This document shows positions 44,292 to 55,546 of a DNA stretch of 64,000 bases, one piece after another; positions within the stretch are counted from its first letter, which is position 1, and every line of letters starts with the position of its first letter. A program made the position numbers and the translations under genes. The notes beneath the pieces are model-generated. The model was not told the DNA's origin and searched no databases. It saw nothing but the letters and a program-made list of their open reading frames with translations. Source of the DNA: Shinella zoogloeoides (GTDB lineage Bacteria; Pseudomonadota; Alphaproteobacteria; Rhizobiales; Rhizobiaceae); contig NZ_CP093528.1 of the NCBI RefSeq assembly GCF_022682305.1, positions 881,501 to 945,500 of the forward strand, in the 5' to 3' direction.

Positions 44292-47243
44292 ATGAACGTG
44301 ACGGCAGCGACGCGGTTTTCCGATCTTTCGGCATCCCCGATCCGGCCCCTGAGCCAGACGGAAGTCAAATCGGTCCTGTCCGACCTCAAGGATTGGGGCA
44401 AGGAGCACCCCGCCATCGCGACGCTGCTTGGCACGGACGGGCCGCTCAAGGATTTCGTCGTCGCGGCCCTGACGCTCTCGCCCTATCTGCGGGACACCGT
44501 CCGCGTCGATCCCCGCCTGCTTGCCCGCGCGCTGGACGAGCCGATCCTGCCGGCCATCGAAACCGCCATCGCGCGTGCGCGGAAAGCCTGGGAGCCGGAC
44601 GGCGGTGACGTGAGCGAGGCCGTGCTGATGACCCGGCTGCGCGTCGCCAAGCGCGAGGTCGCCTTCTTCACCGCGCTGGCCGATCTTGCCCGCCTCTTCG
44701 ATGCGCGCAGGACCACGGCGCTCCTCACCGAGCTTGCCGAGGCGACGACCTCCGCCGCCATCGACCACCTGCTCCTCTCGGCGCACGATGGCGGCAAGCT
44801 GAAACTGCCCGATCCTTCACGGCCGAGCGAGAAATCCGGCCTCATCGTGCTCGGCATGGGCAAGCTCGGCGCGGCGGAGCTCAACTACTCCTCCGATATC
44901 GACCTCGTCGTCTTCTTCGATCCGATGGCCGATGTCGCGGTCGATCCTTCCGAGGCGGTCGAGACCTTCTCCCGCCTCGTGCGCCGGCTGATCCGCATCA
45001 TGCAGGAGCGCACGGCGGACGGCTACGTCTTCCGCACGGATCTGCGCCTGCGGCCCGATCCCGGTGCGACGCCGCTCGCCATCTCCTTCGATTCCGCCAT
45101 GCTCTACTACGAGAGCCGGGGCCAGAACTGGGAGCGCGCCGCCTTCATCAAGGCCAAGCCCGTCGCCGGCGATCTCAAGGCCGGCGAAGCCTTCCTCAAG
45201 GGCCTCGTGCCCTTCGTCTTCCGCAAGTATCTCGACTATGCGGCGATTGCCGACATCCATTCGATCAAGCGGCAGATCCATGCCCACAAGGGCCATGGCG
45301 AGATCGCGGTGAAGGGGCACAACGTCAAGCTCGGCCGGGGCGGCATCCGCGAGATCGAGTTCTTCGTGCAAACCCAGCAGCTCATTGCCGGTGGGCGCGT
45401 GCCGGCGCTGCGCCTGCGCGCTACGGAGCCGATGCTGCGGGAGCTTGCCAAGGCCAACTGGATCGACGAGGCGACGGCCGAGGAGCTGACGGACGCCTAT
45501 TGGTTCCTGCGCGACGTCGAGCATCGCGTGCAGATGGTGCGTGACGAGCAGACCCATTTGCTACCGGAGACGGAGGCCGAGCTGAAGCGCATCGCCTTCA
45601 TGCTGGGCTTTGCCGATACCGCCGGTTTTTCCGCCAAGCTGGTCGAGGTGCTGAAGACGGTCGAGCGGCGCTATGCGGCGCTGTTCGAGCAGGAGGCGAA
45701 GCTTTCCTCGGAGACCGGAAACCTCGTCTTCACCGGCCAGAAGGACGATCCCGATACGCTGGAGACGCTGAAGCGCCTCGGCTTCGAGCGCCCCGCCGAC
45801 ATTTCCCGCACCATCCGCACCTGGCACTACGGCCGTTACCGCGCCACGCAATCGGTCGAAGCGCGCGAGCGGCTGACGGAGCTGACGCCGGAGCTGCTGC
45901 GCGTCTTCGGTGAGAGCAAGCGGGCGGACGATGCGCTGCTGCGTTTCGACAACTTCATTTCCGGCCTACCGGCGGGCATCCAGCTCTTTTCGCTGCTCGG
46001 CAACAATCCGGCTCTGCTGTCCCTCATCGTCAACATCATGTCGTCCGCCCCGCGGCTGGCCGAGGTGATCGCGGCAAAGCCCCATGTCTTCGACGGCATG
46101 CTGGATCCGGGCCTCCTCGCCGAACTGCCGACTCGCGCCTATCTTGCCGAGCGTATCGAGGGCTTCGTTTCCGGCGCGCGGCACTATGAAGAAATCCTCG
46201 ACCGCCTGCGCATCATCGCCGCCGAACAGCGCTTCCTCATCGGCATCCGCCTGCTCACCGGTGCGATCACCGGAAAACAGGCCGCGCGCGCCTTCACCCA
46301 TGTCGCCGATCTCATCGTCGCGGCGGCGCTGAAGGCGGTACTCGACGAGATCGAGGCGGCGCACGGCAAATTCCCGGGCGGCCGGGTGGCGCTGGTCGGC
46401 ATGGGCAAGCTCGGCAGCTTCGAGCTGACCGCCGGCTCCGACATCGATCTCATCCTGCTCTACGATCATGACAGCGACGCCTTCGAGTCGGATGGGGCAA
46501 AGCCGCTCGACAACATCAAGTATTTCACGCGCATCACCCAGCGGCTGATCGCGGCGCTCTCGGCCCCGACGGCCGAAGGCGTGCTCTACGAGGTGGACAT
46601 GCGCCTCCGCCCCTCCGGCAACAAGGGGCCGGTGGCGACGCGCATCACCTCGTTTGCCAAGTATCAGGCCGAAGAGGCCTGGACCTGGGAGCACATGGCG
46701 CTGACCCGCGCCCGCGCGCTCTGCGGCGACGGCAGCCTGATGAAGGAGGCGGAAGACATTTTCCGTACCGTGCTCGATCGCAAGCGGGATACGGCGAAGA
46801 TCGCGAAGGACGTCGCGGAGATGCGCGACCTCATCGACCAGGAGAAGCCGCCGAAGGATATCTGGGACCTGAAGCTGATCGCCGGCGGGCTGATCGATAT
46901 CGAGTTCATCGCCCAGTTCCTCGCGCTGGTCGCGCCGGCGCGCGGTGCAGCGCAGCCGGACCGAGTGATGACCACCGGCGACGCGCTGGCCGTTCTCGGC
47001 GAGGCGATGATGGACCCGAACGACCTCGACGCGGTGCAGAAGGCGTTGGCGCTCTATACGGAGATATCGCAGATCGTGCGCCTGTGCGTCGATGGCGGTT
47101 TCGATCCCAAGGACGCGCCGGCCGGTCTCATCGACCGCGTCTGCCGGGCTGGAGAATGCCCGGACCTGCGTACGCTGGAGGCGGAAATCCGCCGTGTGTC
47201 GAAGGCGGTGCGGAAGATATTGCAGGGGGTGGTCAGGGCCTGA
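44292..47243 (+). CDS. glnE: Bifunctional glutamine synthetase adenylyltransferase/adenylyl-removing enzyme
   Basis: A 983-residue enzyme that adds or removes AMP on glutamine synthetase in response to PII and glutamine. Both nucleotidyltransferase domains keep their metal-binding motifs: NYSSDIDLVVFFD (about 198-210, adenylyl-removing) and TAGSDIDLILLYD (about 712-724, adenylylating). The linker has DLRLRPDPGATPLAISF and DMRLRPSGNKGPVATRI. Length is normal. The last 11 bases overlap the convergent membrane-protein gene. Confidence 0.95.
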   Translation: MNVTAATRFSDLSASPIRPLSQTEVKSVLSDLKDWGKEHPAIATLLGTDGPLKDFVVAALTLSPYLRDTVRVDPRLLARALDEPILPAIETAIARARKAWEPDGGDVSEAVLMTRLRVAKREVAFFTALADLARLFDARRTTALLTELAEATTSAAIDHLLLSAHDGGKLKLPDPSRPSEKSGLIVLGMGKLGAAELNYSSDIDLVVFFDPMADVAVDPSEAVETFSRLVRRLIRIMQERTADGYVFRTDLRLRPDPGATPLAISFDSAMLYYESRGQNWERAAFIKAKPVAGDLKAGEAFLKGLVPFVFRKYLDYAAIADIHSIKRQIHAHKGHGEIAVKGHNVKLGRGGIREIEFFVQTQQLIAGGRVPALRLRATEPMLRELAKANWIDEATAEELTDAYWFLRDVEHRVQMVRDEQTHLLPETEAELKRIAFMLGFADTAGFSAKLVEVLKTVERRYAALFEQEAKLSSETGNLVFTGQKDDPDTLETLKRLGFERPADISRTIRTWHYGRYRATQSVEARERLTELTPELLRVFGESKRADDALLRFDNFISGLPAGIQLFSLLGNNPALLSLIVNIMSSAPRLAEVIAAKPHVFDGMLDPGLLAELPTRAYLAERIEGFVSGARHYEEILDRLRIIAAEQRFLIGIRLLTGAITGKQAARAFTHVADLIVAAALKAVLDEIEAAHGKFPGGRVALVGMGKLGSFELTAGSDIDLILLYDHDSDAFESDGAKPLDNIKYFTRITQRLIAALSAPTAEGVLYEVDMRLRPSGNKGPVATRITSFAKYQAEEAWTWEHMALTRARALCGDGSLMKEAEDIFRTVLDRKRDTAKIAKDVAEMRDLIDQEKPPKDIWDLKLIAGGLIDIEFIAQFLALVAPARGAAQPDRVMTTGDALAVLGEAMMDPNDLDAVQKALALYTEISQIVRLCVDGGFDPKDAPAGLIDRVCRAGECPDLRTLEAEIRRVSKAVRKILQGVVRA

Positions 47244-47703
47244 ACCGTCCCTTCATCCGCAGGCCGTCGCGCATATTGAGCGCAAGAAGCGTGAGGTTCG
47301 TGGCCCCGGCCAGGAGTTCCAGCGCCTGGACTGCGGAGAAGGCGATGTCGAACTGCCCGGCCTTGGCCCTGGCGGCAAGGAACAGCGCAGCCGGTATGAG
47401 GATGAGAACGCCATTCGCCGCGATCAGGCGCATGCGCCTGATTTTCACGCCCGCCAACCCGGCCCGCCGCCCTCTCGACAACATAAATCCTGATCCGCCC
47501 GTCGCCATCAGGGCAGGAACAAGCAGGAGGAAGCCCCATGGGATGGCGGTCTTGACCGCCACGATGGCCGCTTGCGTCGCGAACAGTTCCGACAGGGTTG
47601 TCGCCAGCCAGAACACGGCGATGGTGAGCATCGCGACGATCCCGGCGGCCGGATGGATGATTTTCGGCAGGCGCGGCACGGGTGTGGATTTCGCCTCCGG
47701 CAT
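47233..47703 (-). CDS. Hypothetical four-helix membrane protein divergent from MarR
   Basis: A 156-residue protein with four hydrophobic helices (about 18-40, 50-66, 92-110, 122-142) and basic termini. No family is recognised with certainty. It is divergent from a MarR regulator across a 97-base gap holding two palindromes, so it is the likely target of that regulator. Confidence 0.65.
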   Translation of the reverse strand: MPEAKSTPVPRLPKIIHPAAGIVAMLTIAVFWLATTLSELFATQAAIVAVKTAIPWGFLLLVPALMATGGSGFMLSRGRRAGLAGVKIRRMRLIAANGVLILIPAALFLAARAKAGQFDIAFSAVQALELLAGATNLTLLALNMRDGLRMKGRFRP

Positions 47704-47721
47704 ATGGCGCTTCCTTCATTT

Positions 47722-47756
47722 TGTATGCATGATGTCATATCGGCATGAAGCATACA
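47722..47756. promoter_or_regulatory. Palindromic operator 1 (MarR intergenic)
   Basis: Arms TGTATGC at 47722-47728 and GCATACA at 47750-47756 are perfect; the next six positions also match in part (ATGATG versus CATGAA). It lies close to the membrane-protein gene start. Confidence 0.6.
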
Positions 47757-47763
47757 TAGCAAG

Positions 47764-47781
47764 TTGACATTGTGGTGTCAA
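47764..47781. promoter_or_regulatory. Palindromic operator 2 / MarR promoter
   Basis: TTGACA, six bases, TGTCAA, located 20 bases before the MarR start. The left arm is also a perfect -35 hexamer, so binding would block transcription of marR itself. Confidence 0.6.
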
Positions 47782-47800
47782 TTTGGATGGAGAATTACAA

Positions 47801-48268
47801 ATGCGCGCAGCTGCGCCCACCTCATCGGGCGATGCCCTGACGGATCTGATCCTCACGATGTTCCGGGTGAACAATCTGACGCTGACCTGGGGCGACAGGC
47901 TTGTTGCCCCCTTCGGGTTGACCAGCGCGCGCTGGCAGGTGCTCGGGGCCATCGTCTTCGCGGAGCGCCCCCAACCCGTGGCCTGGCTGGCCCGCGACCT
48001 TGGCGCCAACCGCCAGAACGTCCAGCGCATCGTGAATGATCTTCACGCCGAGGGATTGGTCGCATTCGAGCCGAATCCTCACCATCGCCGCGCCAATCTC
48101 GTGGTGCTGAGCGAGAAGGGGCAGCAAGCCTACGACGCAGCCATCGCCACCTATGAGCCGCGGGTGAACGTGCTGGCCGAGGGGCTTACCCTTGACGAGA
48201 TAGAGACCGCCCATCGCGTGATGGCCACGCTGAGAAAGCGTCTTGAGGACGAGGGCGGCGCGTCCTGA
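47801..48268 (+). CDS. MarR family transcriptional regulator
   Basis: A 155-residue regulator with the winged helix of MarR: LTSARWQVLGAIVFAERPQP, VAWLARDLGANRQNVQRIVN (recognition helix), LVAFEPNPHHRRANLVVLSE (wing). It probably represses itself and the divergent membrane-protein gene. ATG at 47801 follows GGAGAA; a TTG at 47783 is less likely. Confidence 0.88.
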   Translation: MRAAAPTSSGDALTDLILTMFRVNNLTLTWGDRLVAPFGLTSARWQVLGAIVFAERPQPVAWLARDLGANRQNVQRIVNDLHAEGLVAFEPNPHHRRANLVVLSEKGQQAYDAAIATYEPRVNVLAEGLTLDEIETAHRVMATLRKRLEDEGGAS

Positions 48269-48284
48269 CCGGCCCCCGGTGGCC

Positions 48285-50636
<2,352 letters not shown>

Positions 50637-50726
50637 AAACCTTGTAACCCTCTCGTGATTCGGCGCGCCGCTCGCCCGAATCTGCCCTAATGAATCAATT
50701 GTGATTCGGCTTGTCCAGAGGAAAAG

Positions 50727-50742
50727 GTAAAACTTTATTAAC
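50727..50742. promoter_or_regulatory. Candidate CtrA box upstream of pleC
   Basis: GTAA, seven bases, TTAAC: one mismatch from the CtrA consensus, 91 bases upstream of the pleC start. Confidence 0.4.
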
Positions 50743-50774
50743 CATATATCGCGGGTGGAAAATCGCAGGCGGAA

Positions 50775-50804
50775 ACGAAGCCGGGCGCCGAAGCGCCCGG
50801 AATC
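50775..50804 (-). terminator. Hairpin after pepN
   Basis: A perfect 8-base GC stem (50781-50788 with 50793-50800, loop CGAA) downstream of the minus-strand pepN stop, with a short broken T run on the minus strand. Confidence 0.5.
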
Positions 50805-50821
50805 CCTGAATTTTCCGTATT

Positions 50822-53470
50822 TTAGCCCTTCAGCATGCGCTCGACGATGTCCGAGACGTCGGAAGAGAGCTTCTCGCCGGCGGCGATGGTGCGCAGCGCG
50901 TTGCGGGCGTGGTCGGATCGCATTTCCTCCAGCGCGCGCCAGGAGCGCATCGAGGTGAGGATACGTGCGGCGAGCTGCGGGTTCTTCGGATCGATCTCCA
51001 GGATCTGTTCGGCGAGGAACCGGTAGCCTGCGCCATCCGCCCGGTTGAAGCCGGTCGGGTTGGAGAAGGCGAAGGTGCCGACGAGGGCGCGGACCCGGTT
51101 CGGGTTCGCCTTGTTGAAATGCGGGCTTGTCATCAGCGATTGCACGCGTTCCAGCGCGCCTTCGCCCGGAATTGTCGACTGGATGGAGAACCATTTGTCG
51201 ATGACCAGCGCATTGTCGGCGAAGCGGGCGCGGAAGGTTTCCAGCGCCGCCGCCGTTTCCGGCGCGTCCGGGAAGCGGTGGGCGAGCACGGTCAGCGCCG
51301 CGCTGAGGTCCGTCATGTTGTCGGCGCTTGCGAAGGCGGCGGCCGCGCGGGCCGGTGTGCCATCGGAAACGGCGAGATAGGCGAGCGCCGCGTTGCGCAG
51401 GGCGCGCCGGCCCGCGCTCGCCGCATCCGCCGTGAAGGCGCCTTCGGTGCGATGGCTTTCGAAGAGTTTTGCGAAGACGTCGGGGCCGCGGTTCGCGATG
51501 AAGGCGAGCACGGCCTCACGTCCGGCGCGGATGGCGTCCGGGTCGTTGTTGCTGCCGAGTTCGCGGGCGATGTCGGATTCGGAGGGCAGGGCGAGCGCCT
51601 GCGCACGGAAGGCGGGTTCCAGCGCCTCATCGCCGGCAATGGCAATCAGCGTATCGGCAAGCACCGCGTTCGGTTCCACCGCTTCGCCCGCCCGCACTCG
51701 GCGCGCCGCCTCCACGAGGTCCGGCAAGGCGAGATCGGTCAGCGCCTGCCAGCGGGAGAAGAAATCGCCGTCGTGGCGGGCGATATGGGCGAGATCGGCC
51801 GGAGCCTGCTCGAAATGCAGGTTGATCGGCGCGGAGAAGCTGCGGTTGAGCGAAACGACCGGGCGCGAGGCGATGCCGGAGAAGGTGGCGGTCTGGCGGC
51901 GCTGCTTGAGGTGCAGCACGTCACCGGTCACCTCCGCGCCGCTGACGGCGCTGGGCCTTGCCTCCGAACCGTCGGCGGAGAGGAGACCGAAGCGCAGCGG
52001 AATATGCATCGGCTCCTTCGTCGCCTGGCCGGGCGTCGGCGGAATCATCTGTTCCAGCGACAGGGTGAACTCGCCCTTGGCCTGGTCGTAGCTGGAGGAG
52101 ACGCTGACGAGCGGCGTGCCGGCCTGGTGATACCAGAGCGAGAACTGGCCAAGATCGACGCCGTTCGCTTCCTCGAAGCACTTCACGAAGTCCTCGATCG
52201 TCGCGGCATCCCCGTCATGGCGCTCGAAGTAGAGGTCCATGCCCTTCTTGAAACCGTCCACGCCGACGATGGTCGCGATCATGCGCGTCACCTCGGAGCC
52301 TTTTTCGTAGACGGTCGTCGTGTAGAAGTTGTTGATCTCGCGGTATTTCGTCGGGCGCACCGGATGGGCGAGGGGACCGGCATCCTCCGGGAACTGCTCC
52401 GACTTCAGGTGACGCACCTCGGCGATGCGCTTGACCGGGCGCGAGCGCTGGTCGGCGGAGAATTCGTGGTCGCGGTAGACCGTCAGGCCTTCCTTCAGGC
52501 AGAGCTGGAACCAGTCGCGGCAGGTGACGCGGTTGCCGGTCCAGTTGTGGAAATATTCATGGGCGATAATCGCCTCGATATTCGCATAGTCCTGGTCGGT
52601 CGCCGTTTCCGGATCGGCGAGAACGTATTTGTCGTTGAAGACGTTGAGGCCCTTGTTCTCCATGGCGCCCATGTTGAAGTCGGAGACGGCGACGACCATG
52701 AAGATGTCGAGATCGTATTCGCGGCCGAACACGTCTTCGTCCCACTTCATCGAACGTTTCAGCGCGTCCATGGCATAGGCCGCGCGCGGCTCCTTGCCGT
52801 GCTCGACATAGATCTTCAGCGTCACCTCGCGGCCGGACATCGTCGTGAACGTGTCCTCGACCACGCCGAGATCGCCGGCGACGAGCGCGAAGAGATAAGA
52901 GGGCTTCGGATGCGGGTCGAACCAGGCGGCGAAGTGCTTGCCCTCGCCATAGCCCGCACCGCCGAGGAAATTGCCGTTGGACAGCAGCAGCGGGCAGCTC
53001 GCCTTGTCGGCGATGATGTTGACCGTGTAGACCGCGAGCACGTCCGGCCGGTCGGGGAAATAGGTGATGCGGCGGAAGCCCTCGGACTCGCATTGCGTGC
53101 AGTAGACGCCGTTCGTGCGATAGAGGCCCATGAGATGGGTATTGGCCTCGGGATTGATCATCGTGGTGATCGTGATCTCGAACGGGTCGCTTGCCGGCAG
53201 GTCGCGGACCGTCAGGCTGTCCGGCGTCGCGTCGTAGCGGGCGGCGTCCATCTCCATCTGGTCGAAGAGAAGGCCGGTCATGACCAGTTCGTCACCGTCG
53301 AGCACCAGCGGCGCGGCAAGGTCCGCGCCCTCGCGGCGATGGAAGATGAGACGCGCCTCGACCTTGGTTTCCGTCGGGTCCAGTTCGAAGGTTAGATCGA
53401 CGCGCTCGAGAACGAAGTCAGTCTGACGGTAGTCTGCCAGGTGGATGATCTGGCCGTTCTCTGTCCGCAT
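50822..53470 (-). CDS. pepN: Aminopeptidase N (M1 metallopeptidase)
   Basis: An 882-residue cytoplasmic zinc aminopeptidase. GAMEN motif about 268-272 and HEYFH about 304-308 with the third zinc ligand Glu about 327 (CLKEGLTVYRD) are intact. The C-terminal half carries the DUF3458-type domains of the E. coli PepN class (FTLSLEQMIPPTPGQ). It trims N-terminal residues from peptides after ATP-dependent proteolysis. Length is normal. Confidence 0.95.
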   Translation of the reverse strand: MRTENGQIIHLADYRQTDFVLERVDLTFELDPTETKVEARLIFHRREGADLAAPLVLDGDELVMTGLLFDQMEMDAARYDATPDSLTVRDLPASDPFEITITTMINPEANTHLMGLYRTNGVYCTQCESEGFRRITYFPDRPDVLAVYTVNIIADKASCPLLLSNGNFLGGAGYGEGKHFAAWFDPHPKPSYLFALVAGDLGVVEDTFTTMSGREVTLKIYVEHGKEPRAAYAMDALKRSMKWDEDVFGREYDLDIFMVVAVSDFNMGAMENKGLNVFNDKYVLADPETATDQDYANIEAIIAHEYFHNWTGNRVTCRDWFQLCLKEGLTVYRDHEFSADQRSRPVKRIAEVRHLKSEQFPEDAGPLAHPVRPTKYREINNFYTTTVYEKGSEVTRMIATIVGVDGFKKGMDLYFERHDGDAATIEDFVKCFEEANGVDLGQFSLWYHQAGTPLVSVSSSYDQAKGEFTLSLEQMIPPTPGQATKEPMHIPLRFGLLSADGSEARPSAVSGAEVTGDVLHLKQRRQTATFSGIASRPVVSLNRSFSAPINLHFEQAPADLAHIARHDGDFFSRWQALTDLALPDLVEAARRVRAGEAVEPNAVLADTLIAIAGDEALEPAFRAQALALPSESDIARELGSNNDPDAIRAGREAVLAFIANRGPDVFAKLFESHRTEGAFTADAASAGRRALRNAALAYLAVSDGTPARAAAAFASADNMTDLSAALTVLAHRFPDAPETAAALETFRARFADNALVIDKWFSIQSTIPGEGALERVQSLMTSPHFNKANPNRVRALVGTFAFSNPTGFNRADGAGYRFLAEQILEIDPKNPQLAARILTSMRSWRALEEMRSDHARNALRTIAAGEKLSSDVSDIVERMLKG

Positions 53471-53771
53471 GGATATGTCCTGCTCTTTGCCGTCCGGCTA
53501 CCGTGTCTTTCGTGCGTGACAGGGCGATGTGCCGGGACGGTCTGCCCCCAAGTTCCATGAATACATATGCGCATTGACTTAACATCTCATTTCCAGCGAT
53601 CGCGCGGGATCACGAATTCGTGCCAGACCGGCACGCAATGCTTGCGCGCCGGTCCGATCAAAATTATCGGCGACGCATCACGAGAATTCATCCCTCCTGC
53701 CGGGCAATCCCGCTAAGGTCGCACGACGTCCCAAATTCGTGCCATGGCGTTCCGCCGTGAAGAGTTCCCGC
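53471..53771. other. Divergent intergenic region pepN-EamA transporter
   Basis: About 300 bases. An imperfect inverted repeat GTGCC-N5-GGCAC lies near 53619-53633. Promoters for both genes are expected; no clear binding motif was recognised. Confidence 0.5.
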
Positions 53772-54698
53772 ATGGACTTCAAGTCTCCCGATCCCATGAA
53801 GGGAATTCTTCTGAAGGTCGCCTCGGTGGTGGTTTTCCTGTGCATGTCGACGCTCATCAAGGCGGCGGGTAAGGATATTCCGGCGGGGCAGATCACCTTC
53901 CTGCGCTCGGCCTTCGCCATGGTGCCGATCCTCGCCTTTCTCGCCATGCACGGCCAGTTGCGCGACGCCTTCCGCACGACCGACATCCTTGGCCATTTCC
54001 GGCGCGGCTTCGTCGGCATCCTTGCGATGGGGTTCGGCTTTTATGGGCTGGTGCACCTGCCGTTGCCGGAATCGATCGCGCTCGGCTATGCCTTGCCGCT
54101 CTTCACGGTCATCGTCGCCGCCGTCGTGCTGAAGGAGCGGGTGGGGATCTATCGCTGGACGGCCGTTCTCGTCGGGTTGGCCGGTGTCGGCATCATTAGC
54201 TGGCCGCGGCTGACGCTGTTCCGCGAGGGCGGGTTCGGCTCGTCCGAGGCGATGGGGGCGCTGGCGATGCTGGCCTTCGGCGTGCTCGGCTCCTGCGCCA
54301 TGGTGCTGGTGCGCAAACTGGTGCAGACGGAACGCACGCCGACCATCGTTCTCTATTTCTCGCTCTTCGCGTCGCTTTTCTCGCTTGCCACGCTACCCTT
54401 CGGCTGGGTCGATCTCGGCTGGACGGGGCTGGTCATGATGACGCTGGCGGGCTTCTGCGGCGGCATCGCCCAGATCCTCCTGACATCGAGCTACCGCTAT
54501 GCCGACGTCTCCACCATCGCGCCGTTCGAATACACGTCGATCGTGCTCGGCCTGATCGTCGGCTACGTCCTGTTCGACGACGTGCCGACGGGCACCATGC
54601 TTACCGGCACCGCCATTGTCGTCAGCGCCGGCATCTTCGTGATCTATCGGGAGCACCGGCTCAATCTGCAGCGCCGCGCGGAACTACGGCACGGCTGA
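53772..54698 (+). CDS. EamA/DMT family transporter
   Basis: A 308-residue inner-membrane protein with ten hydrophobic helices arranged as two EamA repeats: first repeat ITFLRSAFAMVPILAFLAMH, and the second with EYTSIVLGLIVGYVLFDDV near the C-terminus. Substrates of this family (metabolites, amino acids, S-adenosylmethionine) cannot be told from sequence. Alternative start at 53796. Confidence 0.88.
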   Translation: MDFKSPDPMKGILLKVASVVVFLCMSTLIKAAGKDIPAGQITFLRSAFAMVPILAFLAMHGQLRDAFRTTDILGHFRRGFVGILAMGFGFYGLVHLPLPESIALGYALPLFTVIVAAVVLKERVGIYRWTAVLVGLAGVGIISWPRLTLFREGGFGSSEAMGALAMLAFGVLGSCAMVLVRKLVQTERTPTIVLYFSLFASLFSLATLPFGWVDLGWTGLVMMTLAGFCGGIAQILLTSSYRYADVSTIAPFEYTSIVLGLIVGYVLFDDVPTGTMLTGTAIVVSAGIFVIYREHRLNLQRRAELRHG

Positions 54699-54782
54699 CG
54701 AAAGAGATTCCGGGGGTACGCAAAATTCTCGGAAGGGTTGTTCTAGGTTTCGTGTGCCGGGTGCATTGCCCGGCGCATGAAA

Positions 54783-54918
54783 GGAGGTGAGGCGTTTGAG
54801 AATCCGGATTTCGGTCATTGTCAGATTGTTCGGTTGGCGCCTGACTCTGACAGTTAGCCGATAAAACGAAGGCCGGGCTTCGGCCTAGTCTCCACCGGAG
54901 GAAAGGCGTCTCACCTCC
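54783..54918 (+). promoter_or_regulatory. Sequestered ribosome-binding site hairpin
   Basis: GGAGGTGAG at 54783-54791 is perfectly complementary to CTCACCTCC at 54910-54918; one more A-T pair extends it to ten. Folding would hide a strong ribosome site in front of a mini-ORF. Confidence 0.5.
54796..54864 (+). CDS. Possible 22-residue basic peptide
   Basis: TTG start eight bases after GGAGG; the peptide begins MRIRISVIVRLFGWR and ends SR, basic and amphipathic, with alternating hydrophobic residues. It could be a leader or a small membrane-active peptide. An overlapping frame from ATG 54778 gives a 26-residue acidic peptide. Either could be spurious. Confidence 0.3.
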   Translation: MRIRISVIVRLFGWRLTLTVSR

Positions 54919-54963
54919 TCGCGGTCTGGATAATACCACGCACAGACTGTTTTTCAAACGGTC

Positions 54964-55107
54964 TCAGTTAGGCAGGAAGGCCTTGAGCGGGTCGCGGCGC
55001 TGTGCGGCGTCGCGCGGCAGGGAGGCCAGCGCGGAATATTCCCGGGCGGCGCTCACGGCGGTGCGGATATCGGCGATGTCGGACATCAGCTTGCGGATAT
55101 TGGCCAT
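54964..55107 (-). CDS. Small hypothetical protein (47 aa)
   Basis: A 47-residue product beginning MANIRKLMSDIADIRTAVSA and ending KAFLPN. AGGAG lies six bases upstream of the ATG. It looks like an amphipathic helix followed by a basic tail, loosely like DUF1127-type small proteins, without a firm match. Paired with the next small gene on the same strand. Confidence 0.55.
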   Translation of the reverse strand: MANIRKLMSDIADIRTAVSAAREYSALASLPRDAAQRRDPLKAFLPN

Positions 55108-55157
55108 GGTTTGCTCCTGGATTCTGAAGGAGAGGCGCAGATGCGCCTCGCAGCCGC

Positions 55158-55334
55158 TCAGCGTGTGATGAAGTCGGAGAAGAGCTGGGCGGGGCGGCTG
55201 ATGCGGGCAAAGCCGGCGGCGGTGAGCTGCTCGTTGGCCGGGGCAGCGATGCCGCCGAAGCCACGACCGGTGCGAAGACCGGAATGGCGGAGCGTCTCGA
55301 AGCTCGAATGGATGGGCCGAAAACGGGCGGTCAT
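55158..55334 (-). CDS. Small hypothetical protein (58 aa)
   Basis: A 58-residue basic protein starting MTARFRPIHSSFETLRHSGL, with GFGGIAAPANEQ in the centre and a C-terminal FARISRPAQLFSDF. AAGGA precedes the ATG. It lies 50 bases upstream of the 47-residue gene, so the two probably form a small operon. No family recognised. Confidence 0.5.
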   Translation of the reverse strand: MTARFRPIHSSFETLRHSGLRTGRGFGGIAAPANEQLTAAGFARISRPAQLFSDFITR

Positions 55335-55546
55335 GGGTCGATTCCTTAAATCCTGTCCCTCCCGTCTTTTCATATTGCATTGCAGCATGGATTTTGCAAT
55401 GCGACATTCTGCCCGGCAGATATGTGCAATCTGCATGGCTGTTGAAATATTTTGTTCATCTTCAAGGCAGATTCGCGAAAGAGCGAATTACGTACTGGTA
55501 AAATTACTGACTAATAGTTTGAAAATATTGATACTGAATGCTGCAG

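Larger units (their letters stand above)
54699..54963. other. Structured intergenic region after the EamA gene
   Basis: About 265 bases without a large gene. It contains a possible 22-codon ORF, a short GC hairpin (about 54870-54886) and a downstream copy of anti-Shine-Dalgarno-like sequence; see the entries at 54783 and 54796. Confidence 0.5.

Noticed and set aside
50909..53395. 828-codon plus-strand frame opposite pepN
   Set aside because: Antisense shadow; pepN on the minus strand has intact HExxH and GAMEN motifs.
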